A stretch of 64,000 nt of DNA from Pseudomonadota bacterium (GTDB taxonomy: Bacteria > Pseudomonadota > Gammaproteobacteria > Steroidobacterales > Steroidobacteraceae), in the NCBI GenBank assembly GCA_023433705.1, contig JAEYUC010000102.1:66205-130204 (forward strand). The letters are read 5' to 3'. Position numbers and translations under genes: made by a program. Below, in pieces: positions 23,567-31,917 of the stretch; the first letter of the stretch is position 1, and the number at the start of each line of letters is the position of its first letter. The notes under the pieces were generated by a model. The model was not told the origin of the DNA. It searched no databases and saw only the letters and a program-made list of their open reading frames with translations.

Positions 23567-24381
23567 GATCGCCTCGCGAAGTTCATGCACGCATCGAGGA
23601 TGTCGCGCAGCGCGACGCGCAGGCGTGCGGCGAGGGCGTCGTCGATCGGCGCCGGCCAGTTGTCCGGCGTCACGGTGCCCTCGGGCTCGTGCAGGTAGCC
23701 GCGCATCGCAAGCTCCATTTGTATCGCATGTACGCCGTTTTCCGGCTTGCCATAGTGGCGCGTGATCCACCCGCCGCGGAATCGGCCATTCGTCACCCGG
23801 CTCATGCCGGAGTCGTCGCAGATGCGCTCGATGGCGGCCGTCAGCGATGGATCGCAGGTCGCGCCATTGTTCGTCCCGATGTTGAATTGCGGCAGTTCGC
23901 CTTCGAAGAGCCGCGGCACGCGCGAAAGAATGGAATGCGCGTCGTAGAGGACCACGCGTTCGTACCGCGCGCGCAGCCGCGCGAGCTCCGCCTCGATGTG
24001 CGAGTGATAGGGCTGGTAATACTTGCGCGTGCGCCGCTCGATCTCGGCGGCATCCAGCGATTCGCCCGTCTTGTACAGTGGTTCGCCCGCGAAGGTTTCG
24101 ATGGGGCACAGGCCCGTGGTCGCCTGGCCCGGATACAGCGAAGCGCCCGATGGATCGCGATTCACATCGATCACGGTGCGCGAGATGGAAGTGCGGATCG
24201 TCGTCGCGCCCATCTCGTGCGCGAAGTCGTACAACACGTCGACCCAGTGATCCGCGTCCTTGCGCGCGAGCCACGGCGACACGAGACGTGTTTCGATCTC
24301 GGGCGGAATGTCCGTGCCCGTGTGAGGAAAACTCACCACCAATGGCGAGTCGCCGTGATGGACCGCCAGCCACTCGTTCAT
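23563..24381 (-). CDS. hutG: N-formylglutamate deformylase
   Basis: 272 residues. The HutG-type amidohydrolase pattern: LVVSFPHTGTDIPPE near the start, ISRTVIDVNRDPSG, YHSHIEAELARLR, VVLYDAHSILSRVP, and the C-terminal ITRHYGKPENGVHAIQMELAMR. It hydrolyses N-formylglutamate to glutamate and formate, the step after HutF. Overlaps hutI and hutU by 4 nt on each side, so the operon is translationally coupled. Confidence 0.95.
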   Translation of the reverse strand: MNEWLAVHHGDSPLVVSFPHTGTDIPPEIETRLVSPWLARKDADHWVDVLYDFAHEMGATTIRTSISRTVIDVNRDPSGASLYPGQATTGLCPIETFAGEPLYKTGESLDAAEIERRTRKYYQPYHSHIEAELARLRARYERVVLYDAHSILSRVPRLFEGELPQFNIGTNNGATCDPSLTAAIERICDDSGMSRVTNGRFRGGWITRHYGKPENGVHAIQMELAMRGYLHEPEGTVTPDNWPAPIDDALAARLRVALRDILDACMNFARRS

Positions 24382-25583
24382 TGGCCTTCCACCACGCGTG
24401 CATGCAATGGGTTGAAACCCATGTGGTAGACGAGCCCGGCAGGCTGTTCGACGTTCCAGATCGCAAGATCGCAACGCTTGCCCACCTCGAGCGTGCCGCG
24501 ATCGTCGAGGCCCAGCGCGCGCGCCGCCGCGCGCGTGACGCCCACGATGCACTCGTCCACGGAGAGCCGGAACAGAGTCGCCGCCAAGTTCATCGCGAGC
24601 AGGATCGACGTGAGTGGAGAGGTGCCCGGATTGCAATCCGTCGCGATCGCCATCGGCACGTCGTGAGCGCGCAGCAGATCGATCGGCGGCACCCGTGTCT
24701 CGCGCAGGAAGTAGAACGCGCCGGGCAGCAACACGGCGACCGTGCCCGCCGCGGCCATCGCCTGCACGGCGGATTCATCGGCGTATTCGAGGTGATCCGC
24801 CGAGAGCGCGCCGTACTGCGCCGCGAGCTCGGCGCCCTGCATGTTCGAGAGCTGCTCGGCGTGTAGTTTGACCGGCAGCCGCAGCGACTTGGCGGTCTCG
24901 AATACCCGCCGGGTCTGCTCGCGCGTGAAGCCGATGTTCTCGCAGAACGCATCGACCGCGTCGACGAGAGCCTCGCGCGCGAGGATCGGCAACATGTCGT
25001 TGCAGACACGCAGGATGTAGTCGTTCGGACGGTCCGCGAACTCGGGCGGCAGCGTGTGCGCGCCGAGAAACGTCTTGAACACGCTCACGCTGCATTCGCG
25101 ACCGAGGTAACGCGCGACGCGCAGCTGATTGCGTTCGTGCTCGGTAGTCAGCCCGTATCCCGACTTGATCTCGACCGTCGTCACGCCTTCCGCGACCAGC
25201 GCGTCGAGGCGCGGGCGCGACTGCGCGAGCAGTTCGGATTCCGTGGCGGCGCGCGTGGCTCGGACCGTCGATAGGATGCCGCCACCTTGCCTGGCGATCT
25301 GTTCGTAGGACACGCCCTTCAAACGCTGTTCGAATTCCGCGGCCCGATCGCCTGCGTAGACGAGATGCGTGTGGCAGTCGATGAGGCCGGGCGTGATCAA
25401 CCGGCCGTCGCAATCGGTGACCTGCAGCGCCTCGAGCCCGGAAGGCGCATCGCCCATGGGACCCGCATGACAAATGCGTCCATCGCGGGAGGCGATGAGT
25501 CCGTCTTCGACGATTCCCAGCTGCTCGCGTCCTGGAACGAGAGTCGCGAGGCGGGCGTTACGCCAGATACGATCACAGCGCAT
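24378..25583 (-). CDS. hutI: Imidazolonepropionase
   Basis: 401 residues. Metal-dependent amidohydrolase barrel with the LITPGLIDCHTHLVYAGDR motif, KSGYGLTTEHE, KTFLGAHTLPPEF, VKLHAEQLSN and IATDCNPGTSP. It opens the imidazolone ring to formiminoglutamate. First gene of hutIGU; it starts 27 bp from the divergent hutF start and has no Shine-Dalgarno sequence. Confidence 0.96.
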   Translation of the reverse strand: MRCDRIWRNARLATLVPGREQLGIVEDGLIASRDGRICHAGPMGDAPSGLEALQVTDCDGRLITPGLIDCHTHLVYAGDRAAEFEQRLKGVSYEQIARQGGGILSTVRATRAATESELLAQSRPRLDALVAEGVTTVEIKSGYGLTTEHERNQLRVARYLGRECSVSVFKTFLGAHTLPPEFADRPNDYILRVCNDMLPILAREALVDAVDAFCENIGFTREQTRRVFETAKSLRLPVKLHAEQLSNMQGAELAAQYGALSADHLEYADESAVQAMAAAGTVAVLLPGAFYFLRETRVPPIDLLRAHDVPMAIATDCNPGTSPLTSILLAMNLAATLFRLSVDECIVGVTRAAARALGLDDRGTLEVGKRCDLAIWNVEQPAGLVYHMGFNPLHARVVEGQ

Positions 25584-25610
25584 GACGGCACATTAATATA
25601 ATGAGCGCCA
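25584..25610. promoter_or_regulatory. Compact divergent hutI/hutF promoter region
   Basis: Only 27 bp separate the two divergent ATG codons, and they contain the A/T-rich block ATTAATATAAT. TATAAT at 25597-25602 could be the minus-10 box for hutF, placing its transcription start at about the ATG. On the other strand TATATT/TATTAA is a minus-10 candidate for hutI, also within a few nt of its ATG. Neither gene has a Shine-Dalgarno sequence. This suggests leaderless or nearly leaderless transcripts in both directions, with the minus-35 elements inside the opposite coding sequence. Confidence 0.45.
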
Positions 25611-26975
25611 ATGGAGAACCTGCACTTCGACTCCGCCTTGCTGCCGGATGGCTGGGTGCGCAACGTGCGCGTCGAGATCGCGGAGGGGCGGATCGTGCGA
25701 ATCCAGCGCGATGTGGCCGCGGCGCCGCGCGACGAACGCGCGAAGGTTGCGTTGCCCGGCATGCCCAACGTGCACAGCCACGCGTTTCAGCGTGGAATGT
25801 CGGGGCTGACCGAGTATCGCAGCTCGACGGCCGACAATTTCTGGAGCTGGCGCGAGCTCATGTACCGCTTTTGCGCCCGCATGACTCCCGAGGATCTCGA
25901 AGCCGTGAGCGCGATGGCGTTCGTGGAGATGCTCGAAGGCGGGTTCACGCGGGTAGGGGAGTTTCACTACGTCCATCACGACCCGTCGGGCAATCCGTAC
26001 GCGGACCCGGCCGAGATGGCGCGGCGCGTCGCGGCTGCCTGCAGTGAAACCGGCATCGGGCTGACGTTGCTGCCGGTGTTCTATGCGCATGCGGGGTTCG
26101 GCGGCCAGCCGCCGAATGAGGGTCAGCGTCGATTCGTTCACGATGCCGATGGATTCGCGAAGCTGCTCGAGGCGAGCCGCGGCATCGTTGCCGGAGTGCC
26201 CGGCGCGACGCTCGGTGTGGCGCCGCATTCGTTGCGCGCGGTCACTCCCGGAGAGCTGCGGGAAGTAGTTAGCCTCGCGCCGGGCGGGCCCGTCCACATT
26301 CACGCGGCCGAGCAACTGAAGGAAGTCGAGGACTGCGTGGCCTGGAGCGGCAAGCGCCCCGTCGAATGGCTGCTCGACAACGCGGCGCTGAACGAGCGCT
26401 GGTGCCTCGTGCACGCGACGCACATGACGCCGGCCGAGATCTCCCGGCTCGGTGCGAGCGGCGCGGTCGCGGGTTTCTGTCCCGTGACGGAAGCCAATCT
26501 CGGAGACGGCATCGCGCCCGCGGCGCCGCTGATCGCGGCCGGCGGCGCATTCGGGATCGGCACGGATTCGAACGTGTCGATCAGCGTGCGCGACGAGCTG
26601 CGACAGCTCGAATATGCGCAGCGCCTGCGCGATCGGGCGCGCAACGTGGTTTCGGCCGCGGGTTCGCAGTCGACGGGACGGGCGTTGTTCGATGGTGCAC
26701 TGTGTGGCGGATCGCGCGCGCTCGGGCAGCCGGACGCGGGGCTCGCGGAGGACGCGGCGGCGGATTTCTTCACGCTCGACACGGACTCGCCGGCACTGGC
26801 GGAGCGCGAAAACGACGCGCTGCTCGACAGTTTCATCTTCGGCGGCGGGAATGCGGCGATCGACGGTGTCTGGTGCGCGGGGCACAAGGTGGTGACGCGC
26901 GGTCAGCACCATGCGCGGGAAGGAGTCGCGCGCCGATACCGGGCGGCACTGAAGCGACTTATAGTCGGCGCATGA
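25611..26975 (+). CDS. hutF: Formimidoylglutamate deiminase
   Basis: 454 residues. HutF-type amidohydrolase: LPGMPNVHSHAFQRGMSGLTEYR (metal motif), FTRVGEFHYVHHDPSGNPY, VAPHSLRAV, IHAAEQLKEVEDC, WCLVHATHMT, and GIGTDSNVSISV. It deiminates formiminoglutamate to N-formylglutamate and ammonia, which HutG then cleaves. This is the five-step pathway variant seen in Pseudomonas and relatives. Divergent from hutIGU; its TGA overlaps the next lipoprotein ATG. Confidence 0.96.
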   Translation: MENLHFDSALLPDGWVRNVRVEIAEGRIVRIQRDVAAAPRDERAKVALPGMPNVHSHAFQRGMSGLTEYRSSTADNFWSWRELMYRFCARMTPEDLEAVSAMAFVEMLEGGFTRVGEFHYVHHDPSGNPYADPAEMARRVAAACSETGIGLTLLPVFYAHAGFGGQPPNEGQRRFVHDADGFAKLLEASRGIVAGVPGATLGVAPHSLRAVTPGELREVVSLAPGGPVHIHAAEQLKEVEDCVAWSGKRPVEWLLDNAALNERWCLVHATHMTPAEISRLGASGAVAGFCPVTEANLGDGIAPAAPLIAAGGAFGIGTDSNVSISVRDELRQLEYAQRLRDRARNVVSAAGSQSTGRALFDGALCGGSRALGQPDAGLAEDAAADFFTLDTDSPALAERENDALLDSFIFGGGNAAIDGVWCAGHKVVTRGQHHAREGVARRYRAALKRLIVGA

Positions 26976-27331
26976 AAAAGCTGCTGCCCGTGATGATTTG
27001 CATCGGTGGCCTGGTCGCGGGATGTGAGGGCGGCTCGCGCGTCGAGACGCCGAGCGCGGCGGCCGATGCGACGCCAGCCGAAATACCCGACAAGTTGCAC
27101 CCGTTTGGCGGCGGCTTTCCCTCGAAGGGGAGCCCTTGCCGCCGGCTCGGCGAATCCTCCGCGACTTCTAACTACCTCGATCACACGCGCATCCTCGTCG
27201 GCTGCCCCGGCACGCGCGAGTCGGCGGTGGTGCAGACCGTCATTGCCACCGGTGGACACATCGTCGCGGAAATCGACGGAGTCGTGATGCTGTCGGTGCC
27301 CGTCTCTGCCACCGGTGGACAGGCGAATTGA
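26972..27331 (+). CDS. Small lipoprotein coupled to hutF
   Basis: 119 residues. A signal peptide with lipobox LVAGC predicts a lipoprotein. The mature part has Pro/Ala-rich and Gly-rich stretches, two further Cys (SPCRRLG and VGCPGTR) that could form a disulfide, and a beta-rich end (HIVAEIDGVVMLSVPV). The ATG overlaps the hutF stop as ATGA. I do not recognise a family and see no reason to link it to histidine catabolism beyond position. Confidence 0.75.
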   Translation: MKKLLPVMICIGGLVAGCEGGSRVETPSAAADATPAEIPDKLHPFGGGFPSKGSPCRRLGESSATSNYLDHTRILVGCPGTRESAVVQTVIATGGHIVAEIDGVVMLSVPVSATGGQAN

Positions 27332-27502
27332 CCGGTCGGACCGCGCGATTGTCTCGTGAAACCGCTTTCAGTAGCTAGGCGATGTCCCGGCAGGTCAATC
27401 GCACCGCACACGACGGAATAGTGAGACGCAGTCGGCAATAACGCGAGGAAGAACCGCCCGACGATCTGACCAGTCGCATACCATCGATCGCGAGGTGATC
27501 AC

Positions 27503-27925
27503 GTGAACGGTACGGGCGAGACGACGACTTCCCAGTTCAGCCAGCAGGCGTTGGCGGTGCGTTTCCTGGAGCGCACGCAACTCGAGATTTCGCAGATGCG
27601 CGCCTGTCTGCCCGACGATCTCATCGCGCTCGAACCGCCGGCCGTCGCCCAGATCGAGCGCATGGCGCACAAGATCTCGAGCGCCGCGGATTCCTTCGGT
27701 TTTCCCGAGATCAGCATGATCGCCGCGGCGATCGAGCTGCTCTCCCATGGCAGCAACGCGAAGACGGTGCGCGAGCGACTGATCCTCGGCAATCGCCTGA
27801 CAGACCAGGTGTCCGCGCTCGAGGTCTACGTCGAGTTCGAGCTGGCCGAGCGTTCGCCGAAGGTGCCGGTCGCCGGAGTCAGCGAGGAAGACCTGCCGTT
27901 CCTGCCGGCCGCGATGCGTCGCTGA
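27503..27925 (+). CDS. Hpt-domain phosphotransfer protein
   Basis: 140 residues from a GTG start with a near-perfect GAGGTGAT ribosome site. The central helix has MAHKISSAADSFGFPEI, the Hpt consensus with the phosphorylatable His in HK-(I/L)-x-(S/G)-x-A, followed by IAAAIELLS. There is no kinase or receiver partner nearby, so it would relay between proteins coded elsewhere. It is 43 bp upstream of folE on the same strand. Confidence 0.8.
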   Translation: MNGTGETTTSQFSQQALAVRFLERTQLEISQMRACLPDDLIALEPPAVAQIERMAHKISSAADSFGFPEISMIAAAIELLSHGSNAKTVRERLILGNRLTDQVSALEVYVEFELAERSPKVPVAGVSEEDLPFLPAAMRR

Positions 27926-27968
27926 CCGCTGATTGCCACCCGCCATCGGGTGGGCATAGGCTGCCTGC

Positions 27969-28685
27969 ATGGCAGCTTCAAACACCGTTTCAGATACGCC
28001 TGTTTCCTCGCGCATTCGCGAGCGGATCCGTGCCCGTGGCCAGCGGTTTCACGCCAACGACAACATCTCCGCGTTCATCGAGCCGGGGGAGCTCGAGGCG
28101 TTGCAGAAGGAAGTCGAAGGCAAGGTTCGCAGCCTGCTCGATAGTCTCGTGATAGACGTCGACAACGACCACAACACGCGCGAAAGCGCGCGGCGCGTCG
28201 CGAAAATGTACGTGACCGAAGTGTTCCGCGGCCGTTACGTGCCGACGCCACACGTCACGGAATTTCCGAACGCCGAGCACTTGAACGAGCTCATGATCAT
28301 GGGGCCGATCACGGTACGCAGCGCGTGCAGTCATCACCTGTGCCCGATCATGGGGAAGTTGTGGATCGGCGTGATGCCGAATGCGAACTCGAACCTGATC
28401 GGGCTTTCGAAATATTCACGCATCGCCGACTGGATCATGTCGCGGCCGCAGATCCAGGAGGAGGCGATCATCCAGCTCTCCGACCTGCTGGTGGAAATGG
28501 TGAAGCCCAACGGGCTCGCCGTCGTCATGGAGGCGGACCATTTCTGCATGCATTGGCGCGGCGTGAAGGACAACGCGTCGAAGATGACCAACAGCGTGAT
28601 GCGCGGCGTGTTCCTCGACGACGGGTCGTTGCGGCGGGAATTCCTGGCGTTGATCGGGAATAACGGGAAGGCGTATTCCGGCTGA
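27969..28685 (+). CDS. folE: GTP cyclohydrolase I
   Basis: 238 residues. Family landmarks: ESARRVAKMYVTEVFRGR, the Zn/GTP site RSACSHHLCPIMGKLWIG (Cys, His-His and Cys), LIGLSKYSRI, and a C-terminal ADHFCMHWRGVKD with the second Zn Cys. It converts GTP to dihydroneopterin triphosphate, the first step of folate or tetrahydropterin synthesis. The C-terminal region is the usual homodecamer-forming part. The N-terminal 40 residues are poorly conserved, as in the family. Confidence 0.95.
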   Translation: MAASNTVSDTPVSSRIRERIRARGQRFHANDNISAFIEPGELEALQKEVEGKVRSLLDSLVIDVDNDHNTRESARRVAKMYVTEVFRGRYVPTPHVTEFPNAEHLNELMIMGPITVRSACSHHLCPIMGKLWIGVMPNANSNLIGLSKYSRIADWIMSRPQIQEEAIIQLSDLLVEMVKPNGLAVVMEADHFCMHWRGVKDNASKMTNSVMRGVFLDDGSLRREFLALIGNNGKAYSG

Positions 28686-28899
28686 TCGCCCGGGATGACA
28701 TAGGGGTGAACCCTGAGTCGGAGAAGTTTACGGTCGGCTGGGAAGGGGCCTTCAGTCGCGCTGGGCCGGGCCAAGCGGCTGAATAAAAACGCAGAAATAT
28801 CAATCGCTTGAACGTGGTTGTGCGGCGCAAGCCTCGGCAGGTCCGGAATTTGCTTTGTTTCGCCTGGCAGACAAATCACTAGATCCAGGACTTCCCACC

Positions 28900-29478
28900 A
28901 TGAAACGTCTTTCCTCAATCGCGGCTGTCGCGTTGCTCGCTCTGGGCGCGCCGGCATTCGCAGTACCCGTGCCGATTGCCACGGTCGGCGGCGCCGACAC
29001 GCTGGTGACGCAGGCACGGCTCAGCAACAGCAGTGATGCCTCGGAGCGGGCGTTCATCGCCGGCTACCTCGGCGTCAATCCCTCGACCATCACCTACACG
29101 CATCTCTCGGATGCCGCGAGCGGCGGCGAGAGCGGTGTCTGGAATCCGGTCATCGAAGACAGCTCCCTGTGGGCGTTCGATTTCGGGTCCCTTACCCCGG
29201 CGTACTTCCTGATCAAGACCGGCAATCACGTCACGCTGTCTGGCGGCACGACGGTGTACAGCCACTTCCTGTTCCAGAACGTGTCGGGCTTCAACTGGGG
29301 CGTCATCGATCTCGATCTCTTCGGTCGCAATCGCGGCAACGTGGAAATCGCGATGGTGAGCCACGTGTCCACGTCGGGCACGATCGAGCGCAGCGTTCCG
29401 GAACCGGGCACGCTGGGCTTGATGGGTCTCGCGCTGCTGGGTGCCGGGCTTGCCCGCCGCCGCAAGCAGACGGCCTGA
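28900..29478 (+). CDS. PEP-CTERM sorting-domain secreted protein
   Basis: 192 residues. An N-terminal signal peptide ends APAFA. The C-terminus has VPEPGTLGLMGLALLGAGLA followed by RRRK: the PEP motif, a membrane helix and a basic tail recognised by an exosortase. The middle is beta-rich with no enzyme motifs (VTLSGGTTVYSHFLFQNVSGFNW). It would be exported and then cleaved and attached or released with exopolysaccharide. No exosortase gene is in the window; the EpsL-like barrel at the left edge is a consistent partner. A strong terminator follows. Confidence 0.92.
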   Translation: MKRLSSIAAVALLALGAPAFAVPVPIATVGGADTLVTQARLSNSSDASERAFIAGYLGVNPSTITYTHLSDAASGGESGVWNPVIEDSSLWAFDFGSLTPAYFLIKTGNHVTLSGGTTVYSHFLFQNVSGFNWGVIDLDLFGRNRGNVEIAMVSHVSTSGTIERSVPEPGTLGLMGLALLGAGLARRRKQTA

Positions 29479-29501
29479 AGAAGGATCTTCGAAACGAAAA
29501 A

Positions 29502-29531
29502 GGGCGGCGCAGTGGCGCCGCCCTTTTTTTT
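29502..29531 (+). terminator. Rho-independent terminator after the PEP-CTERM gene
   Basis: GGGCGGCGC (29502-29510) pairs with GCGCCGCCC (29515-29523) around AGTG, and eight T follow directly. The RAYT element begins in the base or two after the T-tract. Confidence 0.95.
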
Positions 29532-29532
29532 G

Positions 29533-29564
29533 AAGACGGTGCCTGGCACGGAAAAGCCGGGATA
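29533..29564 (+). repeat. RAYT-associated palindromic repeat, copy 3 (left end)
   Basis: Reads GAAGACGGTGCCTGGCACGG then AAAAGCCGGGATAA. It is the inverted partner of copy 4 with two differences over about 32 bp. It lies 90 bp upstream of the transposase ATG, directly after a terminator T-tract. Confidence 0.9.
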
Positions 29565-29653
29565 AGTCGGAAAAGTCGACAGTTATATGGATCGAGCATG
29601 CTTGGGGCGGCGTGCAATATAGCGCGCAATAACTGCAACGAAGCGAGGCAAGG

Positions 29654-30520
29654 ATGCCCCGCCGCCCGCGGATCCACCAACCCAATGGGTTCTATCACGT
29701 CACGCTGAGGGGTAATCATCAGCGTGACATCTTCTTTTGCCCGGGCGATCGCGCGGTCCTGAACTCGATCGTCGCACGCGCGATTGATCGATACGAAGCG
29801 CGCGTCCATGCGTACTGCTGGATGACCAATCACATCCATCTATTGATGCAGGTCGGTGACGCGCCCCTCGCGGATCCCATGCGCCACATTGCCGGGGAAT
29901 ACGCGCGGGCGATCAACTATCGGATGCAGGTGAGCGGTCACCTCTTCGAGCGTCGCCACTTCGCGCGGCTGGTGTCGAAGGATTCGTACTTCCTGGAACT
30001 GGTGCGTTACATCCATCTGAATCCGGTGGGTGCGAAACTCGTCGATGATCCGGCGCTGTACCCATGGTCCAGCCACCACAACTACCTTGGTCGCCGGCAG
30101 GAAAGCTGGGTGACATCCACTTTCGTTTTGGACATGTTCGGCCAGACACGTGAGAGAGCGATCGCTGCGTATCTCGAATTCGTCAGGAGTGAAGATGCCC
30201 TGGACTGGAAACCGCCGGAGGAGGCCGAGTGCGAGGACGCACAGCAGCCATCGCATACGGAAATGGCGTCACCGCCACGAGCGCGCGCTAAAGCCAACCT
30301 TGAAGAGTTGATCGCGGAAGCCTGCCGCCGCTTCGAAGTTTCGCTCGAACAGCTTCAGTCGCCCACGCGCGACCAGTATTTGGCAAGAGTACGGGGCTGG
30401 ATTGCCGCCCAGGCGCAGCAGCGACGAATCACGAGTCTTGCCGAGGTGGCTCGCGCACTGTGCCGAGACGAAGGCACGCTGCGCTATGCGATGAGGACCT
30501 ATCCGGAAGATACCGACTGA
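29654..30520 (+). CDS. REP-associated tyrosine transposase (RAYT, IS200-like HUH)
   Basis: 288 residues. The N-terminal Y1 transposase domain has PRIHQPNGFYHVTLRGNHQ, the HUH motif in WMTNHIHLLMQV (His-Ile-His), and LVSKDSYFLELVRYIHLNPVGAKLV with the catalytic Tyr region. The C-terminal part (about residues 200-288) is helical and Arg-rich with a DnaA/HTH-like end (ITSLAEVARALCRDEGTLRYAMR), found in RAYT but not in plain IS200 proteins. The gene is intact, with GCAAGG upstream of ATG. It would act on the flanking palindromes. Confidence 0.93.
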   Translation: MPRRPRIHQPNGFYHVTLRGNHQRDIFFCPGDRAVLNSIVARAIDRYEARVHAYCWMTNHIHLLMQVGDAPLADPMRHIAGEYARAINYRMQVSGHLFERRHFARLVSKDSYFLELVRYIHLNPVGAKLVDDPALYPWSSHHNYLGRRQESWVTSTFVLDMFGQTRERAIAAYLEFVRSEDALDWKPPEEAECEDAQQPSHTEMASPPRARAKANLEELIAEACRRFEVSLEQLQSPTRDQYLARVRGWIAAQAQQRRITSLAEVARALCRDEGTLRYAMRTYPEDTD

Positions 30521-30525
30521 GCAGC

Positions 30526-30560
30526 TTTATCCCGGGTTTTCCGTGCCAGGCACCGTCTTA
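30526..30560 (-). repeat. RAYT-associated palindromic repeat, copy 4 (right end)
   Basis: On the minus strand it reads TAAGACGGTGCCTGGCACGG then AAAACCCGGGATAAAG. The TAA stop of the minus-strand DUF1552 gene forms its first three bases, as for copy 1 with the response regulator. It lies 6 bp after the transposase stop. Confidence 0.9.
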
Positions 30561-31916
30561 AGCCGTGAACCGCCCCGTCGAGTCGCCGTGGCGTTCGACT
30601 CCCTGCGCCCCCATCGCATCGGCCATCGAGAGGAAGAGGTTCGTCAGGGGCTGTGGCTTCGCCTTGATGTAGCGGCCGGGCTTGAACGCGCCGCCGCCTG
30701 CTCCGGCGAGCATGATCGGCAGGTTGTCGTGCGTGTGGCGGTTGCCGTCGGCGTTGCCCGAGCCGTACAGGATCATCGAGTTGTGCAGCAATGACTGCCC
30801 GTCGACATCCTCCGTCTGCTCCATCTTCTCGAGGAAGCGCGCGAGCCGCGCGACGTACCAGCGGTCGATCTCCTCCACCTTCGCGATGATCTCCGCGCTG
30901 TTCTTGTGGTGCGTGAGATCGTGGTGACCGGACGTGATGCCGATGTCGGAGAACGGCCGATTGCTGCCTTCGCGCGCCATGAGCAGCGTCGCGATGCGCG
31001 TCGAGTCCGTCTGGAACGCGAGCAGCAGCATGTCGAACATGAGCTCGGCGTGTTCGAGGTAGCTCACCGGCACGCCGGCGGGCGCGTCGACGTCCGGGTT
31101 CCGCACGTTCATCTTCGCGGTGTTCTCGATGCGCTGTTCGATCTCGCGCACGCTCGTGAGGTACTGATCGAGCTTCTGGCGATCGCGGCCGTCGAGCTGG
31201 CGCGCCACGCCGCGCGCGTCTTCCATCACGAAGTCGAGGATCGAGTTCTGTTCGGCCTGGCGGCGCTTGAGGTTCGCGACGCGCTCCTTCGCCGAACCCT
31301 GGCCAAACAACCGCTCGAACGCGAACTGCGGATTGTGCTCGGGCGAGAGTGGCTGATTCGGCGAGCTCCACGCGAGGTTGTACTCGTACGCGCAGGCATA
31401 ACCCGAATCGCATTCGCCCGACTTGCGCACGGCGTCGCAGGTCAGCTCGAGCGATGCGAAACGCGTGTGATGTCCCACCTGGTTCGCGATGACCTGGTCG
31501 ATCGAAATGCCCGCGTGGATGTCCGAGCCCGCGGTCTTCTTGATGCGCACGCCCGTGAGGAACGTGCCGCCAGCGCGCGCGTGATCGCCCGCGCCGTCCG
31601 GGCCGGCGTTCGCGCTCAGATCTTCGAGGCCCGAGATCACCTGCACGTGTTTGCGCACGTTCGCGAGCGGAGCGAGGGTGCGCGACAGCTCGAAATCCGC
31701 GCCGCCGTCACCGGCCGGCCACCACGCCGCGGGGATCGCGCCGTTCGGCACGTAGACCACCGCCATACGCGTCGGCGCCTCGAGCGCATCACGGCGCGCC
31801 GCGAAGGCTTCGCGCGGCAGCAGCGAGGCGAGGGCGGGCAGGGCGATGGCGGTGCCTGCTCCGCGCAGGAAACGCCGACGGGAAAAGCTCTCGAAGCGCT
31901 CGCGTTGTTTGCTCAT
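30558..31916 (-). CDS. DUF1552 secreted protein (Tat signal)
   Basis: 452 residues with a twin-Arg signal, SRRRFLRGAGTAIALPALA. DUF1552 features: MAVVYVPNGAIPAAWWP, VQVISGLED, DHARAGGTFLTG, GISIDQVIANQVG, SILDFVMEDAR, and a C-terminal HTHDNLPIMLAGAGGGAFKPGR. The domain resembles the alkaline phosphatase/sulfatase-like DUF1501 group and nearly always sits beside a DUF1592-type cytochrome, as here (1-nt gap). The family is best known from planctomycetes and some myxobacteria and gammaproteobacteria; function unknown. Expected in the periplasm, exported folded. Confidence 0.9.
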   Translation of the reverse strand: MSKQRERFESFSRRRFLRGAGTAIALPALASLLPREAFAARRDALEAPTRMAVVYVPNGAIPAAWWPAGDGGADFELSRTLAPLANVRKHVQVISGLEDLSANAGPDGAGDHARAGGTFLTGVRIKKTAGSDIHAGISIDQVIANQVGHHTRFASLELTCDAVRKSGECDSGYACAYEYNLAWSSPNQPLSPEHNPQFAFERLFGQGSAKERVANLKRRQAEQNSILDFVMEDARGVARQLDGRDRQKLDQYLTSVREIEQRIENTAKMNVRNPDVDAPAGVPVSYLEHAELMFDMLLLAFQTDSTRIATLLMAREGSNRPFSDIGITSGHHDLTHHKNSAEIIAKVEEIDRWYVARLARFLEKMEQTEDVDGQSLLHNSMILYGSGNADGNRHTHDNLPIMLAGAGGGAFKPGRYIKAKPQPLTNLFLSMADAMGAQGVERHGDSTGRFTA

Positions 31917-31917
31917 A

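Larger units (their letters stand above)
29533..30560 (+). mobile_element. RAYT/REP element (REPtron-like unit)
   Basis: A single IS200-like (tyrosine HUH) transposase gene is bracketed by inverted copies of one palindromic repeat: 29533-29564 on the left and 30526-30560 on the right. The unit sits between the terminator of the PEP-CTERM gene and the stop codon of the minus-strand DUF1552 gene. HUH transposases of this class are thought to move their cognate REP palindromes. Two more repeats occur at 3391 and 6909. No target duplication is expected and none is seen. Confidence 0.85.
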
